A stretch of 40,105 bases of DNA from Prevotella sp. (GTDB lineage: Bacteria; Bacteroidota; Bacteroidia; Bacteroidales; Bacteroidaceae): positions 1 to 40,105 of the forward strand of contig JAFVHN010000047.1 in assembly GCA_017474515.1 (NCBI GenBank). Reading direction: 5' to 3'. The notes under the pieces are model-generated. The model made no database searches and was not told the DNA's origin. It saw only the letters and a program-made list of their open reading frames with translations. Position numbers and translations under genes: made by a program. This document shows positions 8,998 to 19,320 of this stretch, piece after piece. The number at the start of each line of letters is the position of its first letter. Within the stretch, counting starts at the first letter, position 1.

Positions 8998-9657
8998 TCA
9001 CCCTTCGCTTTTCTCTTTTCCCTTGAGTCCTCCGTTCTCCTTCATCAGCCGGTCGAGCACCTCCAGCCCCTTGGCCGTGCATAGCCCCCGCAACTGCACA
9101 TGAATATAGTTTTCAAAAATCTCGCTCAGGGGATATATCTCGTACATCTTTTTCTCCATCACATAGTTCGTGACGGCATCGCTCATTTGTGCTATCAGCT
9201 CATAGTTGACGCCTTTCCTGAAATAGCCGTGCTCCACGCCCTTCAGGAAAAAATCTATCGATTGCCGCCGCCCTTCCTCAAAACGATCTTGAAGATATGC
9301 CTTCACCCGTACATATTTCACCAATTCGCTGAAGAACAAAGGGTTTACATGGCTCACCTCGTTGAGTTTCAACCTTAGTGCCAGCACCACAATCTCTATT
9401 TCGTTGCGCCCCTGGGCGGCATAAGTCATCAGCTCGCGCTGGTTGCGCTCATTGTCGCGCACAAGGCCTTCGAATAACAATTGCTCCTTGTTGGCATAAA
9501 GCTCATAAAGGGTACGCTTGGAGATAGACAACGACTGGGCAAGGTCGTCCATCTTCACGTTTTTCAAACCATGGGCCTTGAACATCGACATGGCCTTGTC
9601 GAGAATGAGTTGCTGAAGTTGTTGTTTATACTCTGTGGGGGTGTTTTCTTTAATCAT
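8998..9657 (-). CDS. TetR/AcrR family transcriptional regulator
   Basis: A 219-residue regulator. The N-terminal helix-turn-helix (about residues 12-58) contains ILDKAMSMFKAHGLKNVKMD and LAQSLSISKRTLYELYANKE, the typical TetR layout; the rest is a helical ligand/dimer domain with no recognisable motif. I start at the ATG at 9657 (MIKENT). An upstream ATG at 9687 would lie before the -7 box at 9675-9682 and so could not be on that transcript. It is divergent from maeB across 231 bp, which makes maeB a candidate target, but no operator palindrome stands out. The ligand is unknown. Confidence 0.9.
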   Translation of the reverse strand: MIKENTPTEYKQQLQQLILDKAMSMFKAHGLKNVKMDDLAQSLSISKRTLYELYANKEQLLFEGLVRDNERNQRELMTYAAQGRNEIEIVVLALRLKLNEVSHVNPLFFSELVKYVRVKAYLQDRFEEGRRQSIDFFLKGVEHGYFRKGVNYELIAQMSDAVTNYVMEKKMYEIYPLSEIFENYIHVQLRGLCTAKGLEVLDRLMKENGGLKGKEKSEG

Positions 9658-9674
9658 CACTTTGGAATTTCGTG

Positions 9675-9682
9675 CAAATATA
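9675..9682 (-). promoter_or_regulatory. Putative -7 box of the TetR gene
   Basis: On the minus strand the sequence is TATATTTG, a TAnnTTTG match 17 bp upstream of the chosen start. No clean -33 box is seen at 19 bp. It implies a short 5' leader of about 10-12 nt. Confidence 0.5.
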
Positions 9683-9831
9683 CACATATTTCACAAATAA
9701 TTATACAACACGGCCCGGATTTTGATTTTTTTTAAGGGAAAAGGAGCAAGCAGAAAATGAAAACTTGAAATCTTTTCCACCATTTCAGCGTTAATCTTCC
9801 AAAAAAAGCACGCCGTTTGAAATGAAAGTCG

Positions 9832-9839
9832 TACCTTTG
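9832..9839 (+). promoter_or_regulatory. Putative -7 box of maeB
   Basis: TACCTTTG lies 49 bp before the maeB ATG and is followed by GCAG, as in other starts of this window (cotH, menI). A TTTG upstream (9816-9819) is only 12 bp away, too close for the usual -33 box. Confidence 0.5.
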
Positions 9840-9888
9840 CAGACGTTTGTAAAAAGATTGTAAGTATAACACACATAACACACGCATC

Positions 9889-12186
<2,298 letters not shown>

Positions 12187-12224
12187 GCCGAATCTTTCCA
12201 CCCCCGAGGGACTTCAACAGAACG

Positions 12225-12270
12225 ACATGCCGGAGCAGGAAAACACACCCCTGTTTCGGCATGTTTTTTA
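12225..12270 (+). terminator. Terminator of maeB
   Basis: The stem ACATGCCG (12225-12232) with CGGCATGT (12257-12264) is extended inside by CAGG/CCTG and followed by a run of six T. It starts 38 bp after the maeB stop and ends just before repeat copy 2. Confidence 0.85.
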
Positions 12271-12275
12271 CATCC

Positions 12276-12480
12276 ATTTTGTCAAGATTTTTCATCATTT
12301 TTCAGACCTCCTCAATAGTTTGACCGCAAATTTCGGGGAGAAATCTTGAAGATTGAGAGGAGAAATCTTGAAGATCTCTCCCCGAAATTTGCGGTCAAAC
12401 TCCGACCAATTTTCAAATGACTGAAAATCAGGAAGTTATAAAATGGTCAAAATTTAGGAAATTTTGTCAAGATTTTTTAC
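12276..12480 (-). repeat. Dispersed 205-bp palindromic element, copy 2 (inverted)
   Basis: Same element as copy 1 but on the minus strand. Read on the minus strand: left terminal repeat GTAAAAAATCTTGACAAAAT (12461-12480), small palindrome CTGATTTTCAG (12421-12431) in which both outer bases have changed together, 20 bp, 83-bp core (12318-12400), 22 bp, right terminal repeat ATGAAAAATCTTGACAAAAT (12276-12295). The core loop has two 22-bp repeats starting at ATCTTCAAGATTTCTCC. It lies between the convergent maeB and trmN6, directly after the maeB terminator. Confidence 0.92.
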
Positions 12481-12553
12481 CGTTTTTCATACCCGTTTTT
12501 GCATCTAAAACATGGCATGGAAAGCGATGGTTTTTCCACACAAAAACACCCCG

Positions 12554-13267
12554 TCATTCATCCCTGTTCCGACAGGTGAAGGCGGCAAGCAACTGGCGGT
12601 GACGGTCGTCGCCGATGGTGAGCTCTTCAACCTCGAACGACGGTTCAGGTTGCCAAGAAAACTCAAGGAGGCAACGCGACGGAGGCTTGTGGGAGGCGGT
12701 CTTCACCCGACATTCACGAGTGAGGAAAAGCCCGGCCATCACGGCTTCCGTATGGATTTCACCGGCAGATCGCGACGGGATGACCAGCGAAAAACGGCCC
12801 TGCGGATGAAGTAGGCGGGCCACGCTAACAAACAGTTCGCCAAACGGCAACGACGTATCGTGGCGGGCCAGACTTCGGCGGTCGTCGGGACTTTTGAGCG
12901 ATTGGCTGAAAAACGGAGGGTTGCAGACAATGGCGTCGAACAACGGCCCGCCATCGCCAACAATCGTTTCCGCAAATTGTTGTACGGAAGATTCCACCAC
13001 GTTGATACGCTGGGCGAAAGGCGACGCGGCTATATTTTCACGGGCCTGCAGGCAGGCTTCATGGTCGATGTCGATGGCCGTGGCCTGGCATAGCGGAAAA
13101 CGTTGCGCAATCATCAACGCAATAAGCCCGGTGCCGCACCCCACGTCAAGCACGCGCCCTCCGCCATTGGCCCACGCGCCAAGCAGGGTGCCGTCGGTGC
13201 CCACCTTCATGGCGCACCGCTCCTGCCGCACCACAAATCGGCTGAACTGATAGTAATTATTCGACAT
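12554..13267 (-). CDS. trmN6: tRNA1(Val) adenine-37 N6-methyltransferase
   Basis: A 237-residue SAM-dependent methyltransferase (YfiC/TrmN6 family) that methylates N6 of A37 in tRNA-Val. Visible motifs are the SAM-binding loop VLDVGCGTGLIALMIAQR (about residues 39-56), the acidic end of strand 2 (AIDIDHEA) and the catalytic NPPF (about residue 117, IVCNPPFFSQS). The start MSNNYYQFSRFVV agrees with family N-termini (FxFKQFxVxQ...CAMKVGTDG). A -7 box lies only 8 bp before the ATG, so the mRNA may be nearly leaderless. It is convergent with maeB and monocistronic. Other N6-methyltransferases share the NPPF motif, but length and N-terminus favour TrmN6. Confidence 0.92.
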   Translation of the reverse strand: MSNNYYQFSRFVVRQERCAMKVGTDGTLLGAWANGGGRVLDVGCGTGLIALMIAQRFPLCQATAIDIDHEACLQARENIAASPFAQRINVVESSVQQFAETIVGDGGPLFDAIVCNPPFFSQSLKSPDDRRSLARHDTSLPFGELFVSVARLLHPQGRFSLVIPSRSAGEIHTEAVMAGLFLTRECRVKTASHKPPSRCLLEFSWQPEPSFEVEELTIGDDRHRQLLAAFTCRNRDE

Positions 13268-13275
13268 GTCGGGTG

Positions 13276-13283
13276 CAAAGGTA
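13276..13283 (-). promoter_or_regulatory. Putative -7 box of trmN6
   Basis: The minus strand has TACCTTTG ending 8 bp before the start codon. Initiation 4-7 nt downstream would leave a leader of only a few nucleotides. No TTTG box lies at 19 bp. Confidence 0.5.
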
Positions 13284-13406
13284 ATACAAAAAACGGAAAA
13301 AGGAAAAACAAGGAAAGGCTAATGTGCCAAAACGGCATATTTAAAGAAATAGTAGTACTTTTGCAAAAAAGTCAGTCATAGTGAACGTTTTTAGCTAAAC
13401 TATTCT

Positions 13407-13414
13407 TATCTTTG
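13407..13414 (+). promoter_or_regulatory. Putative promoter for the broken lipoprotein gene
   Basis: TATCTTTG matches TAnnTTTG and is preceded by a T-rich block (GTTTTTAG, 13387-13394). It would give a leader of about 140 nt. A second match, TACTTTTG, lies at 13356-13363. The rest of 13284-13559 holds no gene I can support. Confidence 0.4.
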
Positions 13415-13559
13415 TACCGTGGTGGAAAGACCGCCGCAGATATCACATAGGAAGTGTTTAGTTTTTTCCAAACTGGAGAATCCCGACAACTCATTTGAAA
13501 ATGGAGTCTGGGCATACAGATAGTATAAAAACAGAGTGTTTAACTATAAAAAAATGATT

Positions 13560-14026
13560 ATGAACAAATTTATGAATGTTTTGCCACTGTTGGCAATGAC
13601 AATGTTTATGAGCATTGTTGGCTCATGTGATAATAGTGGGAAGGCTCAGACGGCAAGTATGACCGTTACCGATTCTTTTGCGGCAGTGGATAAACAAACC
13701 TCTTCGGATCCTTTCGCTGGCAAAACTTATGAGGGTACTGGCAATGGTGGAGGACTTTACACGGAAATGTCGATATCCTTCTTGGGTAACAACAAATGTA
13801 GGGGAACTTCTGACTGGTATCAGGCTTATTCCGAGAAGAAGACGATAAACGGAACCTATAAGGCTAAAGGAATAAACTAATCGCCACTTTTATGGTTGAT
13901 GACGTTGAGGTCAAGTTGGAATTCGATGTGTCGGAAAATGGGCGCATTTTGTCTTTTGACCACTCTGACCCAGAAATGGGAGGCACTATGGGAATAGATA
14001 TCATGTCATTGAAGCTTCAACGCTGA
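13560..14026 (+). pseudogene. Small lipoprotein gene, broken by a frameshift
   Basis: The reading frame from ATG 13560 encodes a lipoprotein signal peptide (MNKFMNVLPLLAMTMF, lipobox IVGSC) and a short domain (FAGKTYEGTGNGGGLYTEMS) but stops at 13878-13880. The frame one base back continues without a stop from 13877 to the TGA at 14024-14026 with protein-like content (ATFMVDDVEVKLEFDV and SENGRILSFDHSDPEMGG). Gain of one base near 13877 would join both into about 155 residues. No slippery heptamer is visible at the junction, so loss of one base or an assembly error is likelier than programmed frameshifting. The gene is more A+T-rich than its neighbours. The family is not recognised. A GTG at 13536 and an ATG at 13554 are alternative starts. 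Confidence 0.7.
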
Positions 14027-14138
14027 GGCGGAAAATGACAAGCGAAGTCTATAGAGTCCTTTAATTAAGACACATTCGTAATAAAAAAATGTAAAAATCC
14101 CATTCGCGTTTTTATAGTCCATTTCTTTTTATACGCTG

Positions 14139-14268
14139 TCTCGGAAGAAAAAAGAACGGGCTTCTTTTTGTTCTGCGCTCGATTTTCGTATTTTTGGATA
14201 AAATACTCTATCTCGGCATAAAAAAAGAACGAGGTTCTTTTTGTTCTGCGCTCGATTTTCGTATTTTT
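14139..14268 (+). repeat. Two tandem copies of a 57-bp hairpin repeat
   Basis: 14139-14195 and 14211-14268 are near-identical and spaced 72 bp apart. Each starts TCTCGG, has an A-rich/T-rich hairpin and ends TTCTGCGCTCGATTTTCG plus TATTTTT. The hairpins are AAAAAGAA-CGGGC-TTCTTTTT (14149-14169) and AAAAAGAAC-GAG-GTTCTTTTT (14222-14242). Their A and T tracts could let them act as weak terminators between the lipoprotein gene and lon. A run of CACTTTT repeats (14268-14293) follows. Confidence 0.8.
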
Positions 14269-14303
14269 CACTTTTCACTTTTCACTTTTCACTGTTTTAT
14301 GTG

Positions 14304-14311
14304 TACCTTTG
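14304..14311 (+). promoter_or_regulatory. Putative -7 box of the lon operon
   Basis: TACCTTTG lies 54 bp before the lon ATG. The -33 position has only a T-rich CACTTTTCAC context, not a clean TTTG. Confidence 0.5.
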
Positions 14312-14365
14312 CACCCCATAATATAGAGAATGTATAGAATAAGGTGAAAGATTGAAACAAGAAAC

Positions 14366-16822
14366 ATGAGCAAAGATCATAATACAAGTGCTTTTTCGAT
14401 GATAGCCGACTACGAGGGCGACATCCGCAACCTTTTTGAAACGGGTGTGGACGGCGATTTGCCCATTCTGGCAACACGCAACCTGGTGATGTTTCCCGGG
14501 GTGGTGTCGCCCATCATGATTGGCAGGCCGATGAGCCTGAAACTCATTGACATGATACGCAAGTCGCCCAACATCATGTTTGCCATCTTCTGCCAGAAAG
14601 ACCCGTCGGTGGAGTCTCCCGGCATGGACGACCTCTTTGAATACGGCGTCTTTGCCAAGGCGGTGAGGATTCTTGAACTTCCCCACGATGCCGGCTTGTC
14701 GGTCATCGTGCAGGGCTTCGGGCGGTGTAAGCTGAAGGGACTCACCAAAAAGCCGTCGCTGCTGATGGGTGAAGTGGAAAAATGCCCCGAGGAATTTCCC
14801 GAGGACGACGCCGTGTTCAACGCCGCCGTGGAGGACGTGAAAATCGTGGTCAAGCAGTTCATCAAACATAGCGACGACCTGCCCGACGAGGCCACCTTCG
14901 CCATCGACAACATCCATAACAACATCATCCTGCTTAACTTCACCTGTTCGAGCATGCCCCTCAGTATCAAGGAGAAAATAGGGCTGCTCGCCGAAACAAA
15001 CATTAAGGACAGGACGCTCTCGCTACTCAAAATCCTGCACCGCGAAGTGCAGTTGCTTGAGTTGAAGGAGAACATCAGGTCGAAAACGCGCGAAGACCTG
15101 GACGAACAGCAGAGAGAATATTTCCTTCAACAGCAGATAAGGAACATCAAGGAGGAACTGGGCAACGGCGACGGCTCGCCCGAACGGAAAGAGCTGCTGG
15201 AGAAGGCCAAGGACAAGATGTGGTCCGACGAAATCAGGGACACCTTCTACAAGGAGTTGGACAAACTGGAAATGCTCAACCCGCAGGGTCCCGAATATAG
15301 CGTTCAGATGAACTACCTGCAGGTGATGGTGGAACTGCCTTGGGGCAAGTTCACCTTCGACGACCTGGACCTGAAACGTGCGCAGAAGGTGCTCGACAAG
15401 GACCACTATGGCATGGAGAAAGTGAAAGAGCGCATATTGGAATACATGGCGGTGTTGTCGCTGCGGGGTGACCTTAAGTCGCCCATACTCTGCCTCTACG
15501 GCCCTCCGGGCGTGGGAAAAACGTCTTTGGGCAAGAGCATCGCCGAGGCCATGCACCGGAAATATGTGCGCATTTCACTGGGCGGCATGCACGACGAAAG
15601 CGAAATTCGCGGACACAGAAGGACCTACGTGGGCGCCATGCCCGGAAGAATCATCAAGGCCATCCAGAAAGCTGGCTCGTCGAACCCCGTTTTCATCCTT
15701 GACGAGATAGACAAGGTGACGCAAAACACCATCAACGGCGACCCCTCGTCGGCACTGCTCGAAGTGCTCGACCCGGAGCAGAACTTCGCATTCCACGACA
15801 ACTACCTTGACGTGGACTACGACCTGAGCAAAGTGCTCTTCATTGCCACCGCCAACGACCTTAACACCATTCCGAGGCCGCTGCTCGACAGGATGGAAGT
15901 CATTGAGGTGAGCGGCTATACCACCGAAGAGAAAATAGAGATTGCCAAACGCCACCTGCTGCCCAAGGAAAAGGAAAACACCGGACTGAAGGAAGAAAAG
16001 AAACTGACCTTCAACAAGGCCGCCATCGAAAGAGTGATTGAGCAATACACCCGCGAAAGCGGCGTAAGACAACTGGAAAAGCAGCTGAACAAGGCCCTGC
16101 GCAAGATGGCTTTTGCCAAGGCACGCGACGGAGAGCTGCCCTACCTGAAAATTACGCCCCAGGAGGTGAAAGACCTGCTGGGAAAGCCGCCTTTCTACAG
16201 AGACATCTATCAGGGCAACGAATATGCCGGCGTGGTGACAGGACTGGCATGGACCAGCGTGGGCGGAGAAATTCTCTTCATTGAAACAAGCCTGAGCAAG
16301 GGAAAGGGAGCAAAACTGACACTCACCGGCAACCTGGGCGACGTGATGAAGGAGAGTGCCGTGCTGGCCTTGGAATACATCAAGGCACATGCCACGACGC
16401 TCAACATCAACTACCGCATTTTCGACAATTACAACATCCACATCCACGTGCCAGAAGGGGCAACGCCCAAGGACGGACCGTCGGCGGGCATCACCATTGC
16501 CACGTCGGTGGCATCGGCACTCACCCAACGGAAAGTGAGGAAAAACACGGCCATGACCGGCGAAATAACGCTGAGGGGAAAGATATTGCCTGTGGGTGGC
16601 ATCAAGGAAAAAATACTGGCGGCAAAACGCGCCGGAATCACCGACATCGTGATGTGCGTAGACAACAAGAAGGACGTGGAGGAAATCAACGACAACTACC
16701 TCAAAGGCATCAACTTCCACTATGTGGAGAACGTTCAGGAGGTATGGGCGTTTGCCCTCACCGACGAACTGGCCGCCAATGCCATCAGCTTTGAGATAGA
16801 CGAAGAAGAGAAGAAGGCATGA
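14366..16822 (+). CDS. lon: ATP-dependent protease Lon
   Basis: An 818-residue Lon protease that unfolds and degrades damaged and regulatory proteins in the cytoplasm. The N-terminal substrate domain (about 30-230) begins with LPILATRNLVMFPGVVSPI. The AAA+ domain has Walker A GPPGVGKTS (about 378-386) and Walker B VFILDEIDK. The protease domain has the catalytic Ser706 in DGPSAG and Lys749 in GGIKEK, spaced 43 residues apart as in E. coli Lon (679 and 722). Full length, no damage. It is first of an operon: its stop overlaps the tgt start as ATGA. The start at 14366 follows from the conserved N-terminus. Confidence 0.98.
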   Translation: MSKDHNTSAFSMIADYEGDIRNLFETGVDGDLPILATRNLVMFPGVVSPIMIGRPMSLKLIDMIRKSPNIMFAIFCQKDPSVESPGMDDLFEYGVFAKAVRILELPHDAGLSVIVQGFGRCKLKGLTKKPSLLMGEVEKCPEEFPEDDAVFNAAVEDVKIVVKQFIKHSDDLPDEATFAIDNIHNNIILLNFTCSSMPLSIKEKIGLLAETNIKDRTLSLLKILHREVQLLELKENIRSKTREDLDEQQREYFLQQQIRNIKEELGNGDGSPERKELLEKAKDKMWSDEIRDTFYKELDKLEMLNPQGPEYSVQMNYLQVMVELPWGKFTFDDLDLKRAQKVLDKDHYGMEKVKERILEYMAVLSLRGDLKSPILCLYGPPGVGKTSLGKSIAEAMHRKYVRISLGGMHDESEIRGHRRTYVGAMPGRIIKAIQKAGSSNPVFILDEIDKVTQNTINGDPSSALLEVLDPEQNFAFHDNYLDVDYDLSKVLFIATANDLNTIPRPLLDRMEVIEVSGYTTEEKIEIAKRHLLPKEKENTGLKEEKKLTFNKAAIERVIEQYTRESGVRQLEKQLNKALRKMAFAKARDGELPYLKITPQEVKDLLGKPPFYRDIYQGNEYAGVVTGLAWTSVGGEILFIETSLSKGKGAKLTLTGNLGDVMKESAVLALEYIKAHATTLNINYRIFDNYNIHIHVPEGATPKDGPSAGITIATSVASALTQRKVRKNTAMTGEITLRGKILPVGGIKEKILAAKRAGITDIVMCVDNKKDVEEINDNYLKGINFHYVENVQEVWAFALTDELAANAISFEIDEEEKKA

Positions 16823-17946
16823 CATTTGAAATAGAACACACCGACAATGCCAGCGATGCCCGGGCCGGATGTATCACCACCGCGCACGGCAGCATCAAGA
16901 CGCCCATCTTCATGCCCGTGGGAACGGCAGGAAGCGTGAAAGGTGTACACTTCAGCGAACTCAGGGAGCAGGTGAAGGCACAGATCATACTGGGCAACAC
17001 CTATCACCTGTACCTAAGGCCCGGCCTGCAGATACTCAGGCAGGCGGGAGGGCTCCACAAGTTCAACACCTGGGACAAGCCCATACTGACCGACAGCGGA
17101 GGCTTTCAGGTGTTTTCGCTCACCGGCATCAGGAAGCTGAAAGAAGAAGGTTGCGAGTTCCGGTCGCACATCGACGGCTCTAAGCACATCTTCACCCCCG
17201 AGAACGTCATGGACACCGAGCGTATCATCGGCGCCGACATTATGATGGCCCTGGATGAATGCCCGCCGGGAGAAAGCGACTATGGCTATGCCAAGAAAAG
17301 CCTGGCACTGACAGAACGGTGGCTCGACAGGTGCCTGAAAAGATTCCAGGAAACGGAACCACTCTACGGCTATGAGCAGTCGCTCTTCCCCATCGTGCAG
17401 GGCTGCAAATACAAGGACCTCAGGACAGAGGCCGCAAAGTTCGTGGCCGACAAGGGCGCCGACGGCAACGCCATCGGAGGGCTGGCGGTGGGAGAACCCA
17501 CCGAGGTGATGTACGAGATGATTGAGGTGGTGAACGGCATATTGCCTAAGGACAAACCGCGATACCTCATGGGCGTGGGAACGCCGCAGAACATTCTGGA
17601 AGCCATTGAGCGCGGAGTGGACATGTTCGACTGCGTGATGCCCACAAGAAACGGGCGCAACGGCATGCTGTTCACCTATGAAGGCACCATCAACATGCGC
17701 AACAAGAAGTGGGAAAACGACTTCTCGCCCATCGACGAAGACGGATGCGACATCGACCGGCTGCACACGAAGGCTTACCTGCACCACCTGTTCAAGGCCC
17801 AGGAGCTATTGGCCCTGCAAATAGCAAGCATTCACAACCTGGCCTTCTATCTCAGGCTCGTGGGCGACGCGCGCGCACATATTATAAAAGGTGACTTTGT
17901 GGAATGGAAACGCAAGGTCATCGACAATCTCGGAAGAAGAAGATAA
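16819..17946 (+). CDS. tgt: tRNA-guanine transglycosylase lacking the usual zinc cysteines
   Basis: A 375-residue Tgt that exchanges guanine 34 of tRNAs (Asp, Asn, His, Tyr) for a queuosine precursor. The catalytic aspartates are in LTDSGGFQVFS (about residue 95) and VDMFDCVMPTRNGRNG (about residue 274), and the pocket motif GGLAVGEP is present. The zinc site of typical bacterial Tgt (CxCxxC then His) is mostly absent: the region reads IDEDGCDIDRLHTKAYLHHL, with a single Cys. From memory, other Bacteroidota Tgt proteins show the same loss, so it seems a lineage trait rather than damage. The start overlaps lon by four bases, and the next gene begins 2 bp after its stop. Confidence 0.95.
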   Translation: MTFEIEHTDNASDARAGCITTAHGSIKTPIFMPVGTAGSVKGVHFSELREQVKAQIILGNTYHLYLRPGLQILRQAGGLHKFNTWDKPILTDSGGFQVFSLTGIRKLKEEGCEFRSHIDGSKHIFTPENVMDTERIIGADIMMALDECPPGESDYGYAKKSLALTERWLDRCLKRFQETEPLYGYEQSLFPIVQGCKYKDLRTEAAKFVADKGADGNAIGGLAVGEPTEVMYEMIEVVNGILPKDKPRYLMGVGTPQNILEAIERGVDMFDCVMPTRNGRNGMLFTYEGTINMRNKKWENDFSPIDEDGCDIDRLHTKAYLHHLFKAQELLALQIASIHNLAFYLRLVGDARAHIIKGDFVEWKRKVIDNLGRRR

Positions 17947-17948
17947 CC

Positions 17949-19166
17949 ATGGACCGCAGGACAATCAGGAAATACCACAGGCCGTTGAAAATGGCCAGGG
18001 CGATGAAAGCCACCGGCAGCAGGATGAAAACCGCGGCCCAGCGGTTGTCATGGCTCAGGTATGTCAATCCGTTCCGCTACATCAAGAAGCTCGACTGGTA
18101 TATCATCCGGAAGTTCATTGGCACCTATTTCTTTGCCATTGCACTGATTATCAGCATTTCCATCGTTTTCGACGTGAACGAAAACTTGGCGAAGTTCGCG
18201 CAGTACCATGCTCCGCTGAAGGCCATCGTACTCGACTACTACGTCAACTTCGTCCCCTACTTCGCCAACCTCTTCTCTCCCCTCTTTGTCTTTATTGCCG
18301 TCATTTTCTTCACTTCAAGGCTGGCGGGCAATTCCGAAATCATTTCCATGCTTGCAGCCGGTGTCAGTTTTAAGCGCCTTATGCGGCCGTATATGATTTC
18401 GGCGGCACTCATCGCCTCGCTCTCTTTCTACCTCGGCTCATACATCATTCCAAAGGGCACCATCATCAGGCAGAACTTTGAAACGATGTATAAGAACAAG
18501 AAGAAAAACACGTCGGCCGAAAACGTGCAACTGCAAGTGGGAAAAGGCGTTATCGCCTACATACAGCACTACGACAACCTGTCGAAGCGGGGCTACGGCT
18601 TTTGCCTCTACCAGTTTGAGAACAAGAAACTGGTGAGCCACATGACCGCCAACGAGATACAATACGACACCATCAGCGACTCGAAATATCACTGGAAGGC
18701 GCAGCAGTGGCGCATCAGGGAAATGCGGGGCATGAGGGAAAAGATTACCAGCGGTGCCACCAAGGACACCGTCATCATGATGGAGCCCACCGACCTGGTG
18801 TTCTCAAAAGGCCAGCAGGAAACCTTCACCAGCCCGCAGCTGAAACAATACATCAGCAAGCAGATAGACCGCGGCTCGGGGAATGTGGTACAGTATGAGG
18901 TGGAATACCATAAACGCATCGCCTCCTCCTTCGCGTCGTTCATCTTGACAACCATCGGCGTCAGCCTTTCGTCAAGAAAAAGGAAAGGCGGAATGGGCCT
19001 CTACTTAGGCATTGGCCTGGCACTGAGTTTCACCTACATCATGTTGCAGACCGTCTCGGCCACCTTTGCCATCAAAGCCGATGCCCCGCCCATGCTGGCC
19101 GCATGGACGCCAAACATCATTTTCACCGTTATTGCATGGTTCTGCTACAGGCATGCACCAAACTAA
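17949..19166 (+). CDS. LptF/LptG family lipopolysaccharide export permease
   Basis: About 405 residues of the YjgP/YjgQ family, the inner-membrane part of the LptBFG ABC transporter that extracts lipopolysaccharide for transport to the outer membrane. The first membrane helix follows the family signature KKLDWYIIRKFIGTYFFAIA; two more helices lie in the N-terminal half (PYFANLFSPLFVFIAVIFF and MISAALIASLSFYLGSYII). A periplasmic domain sits in the middle, and three helices at the C-terminus (for example SFASFILTTIGVSLS). I start at ATG 17949, 2 bp after the tgt stop; a longer frame from 17904 would overlap tgt. About 45 basic residues precede the usual family start, so ATG choices further in are possible. 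F and G cannot be told apart here. Confidence 0.9.
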   Translation: MDRRTIRKYHRPLKMARAMKATGSRMKTAAQRLSWLRYVNPFRYIKKLDWYIIRKFIGTYFFAIALIISISIVFDVNENLAKFAQYHAPLKAIVLDYYVNFVPYFANLFSPLFVFIAVIFFTSRLAGNSEIISMLAAGVSFKRLMRPYMISAALIASLSFYLGSYIIPKGTIIRQNFETMYKNKKKNTSAENVQLQVGKGVIAYIQHYDNLSKRGYGFCLYQFENKKLVSHMTANEIQYDTISDSKYHWKAQQWRIREMRGMREKITSGATKDTVIMMEPTDLVFSKGQQETFTSPQLKQYISKQIDRGSGNVVQYEVEYHKRIASSFASFILTTIGVSLSSRKRKGGMGLYLGIGLALSFTYIMLQTVSATFAIKADAPPMLAAWTPNIIFTVIAWFCYRHAPN

Positions 19167-19186
19167 AAAAGTGAAAAGAAAAAAGG

Positions 19187-19290
19187 AAAGGCCCCCTCTT
19201 ATCCCCCCTTGGGGGGAGGAAAAAAGCCAACCCCGCCATAGGGGCCGGGGGTGGGCCTCTCATCATAAATTATAATTAGAACTCATAACT
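19187..19290 (+). repeat. GC-rich intergenic hairpin repeat, copy A
   Basis: Begins 21 bp after the lptF/G stop. It has AGGCCC (19189-19194) pairing with GGGCCT (19253-19258), an inner palindrome TCCCCCCTTGGGGGGA, and the block GGGGCCGGGGGTGGG followed by CCTCTC and an AT-rich tail (TCATAAATTATAATTAGAAC). A second copy in the same orientation follows the helicase gene. It may serve as a terminator. Confidence 0.85.
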
Positions 19291-19320
19291 AAAAGTACCT
19301 TTATCATTTAGCGAAGCGCA

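Noticed and set aside
13866-13883. Programmed -1 frameshifting in the small lipoprotein gene
   Set aside because: The frame change is of the right sign, but no X-XXY-YYZ slippery heptamer or strong following stem is visible.
15575-16825. 416-codon open frame on the minus strand
   Set aside because: Antisense shadow of lon; no domain or motif seen.
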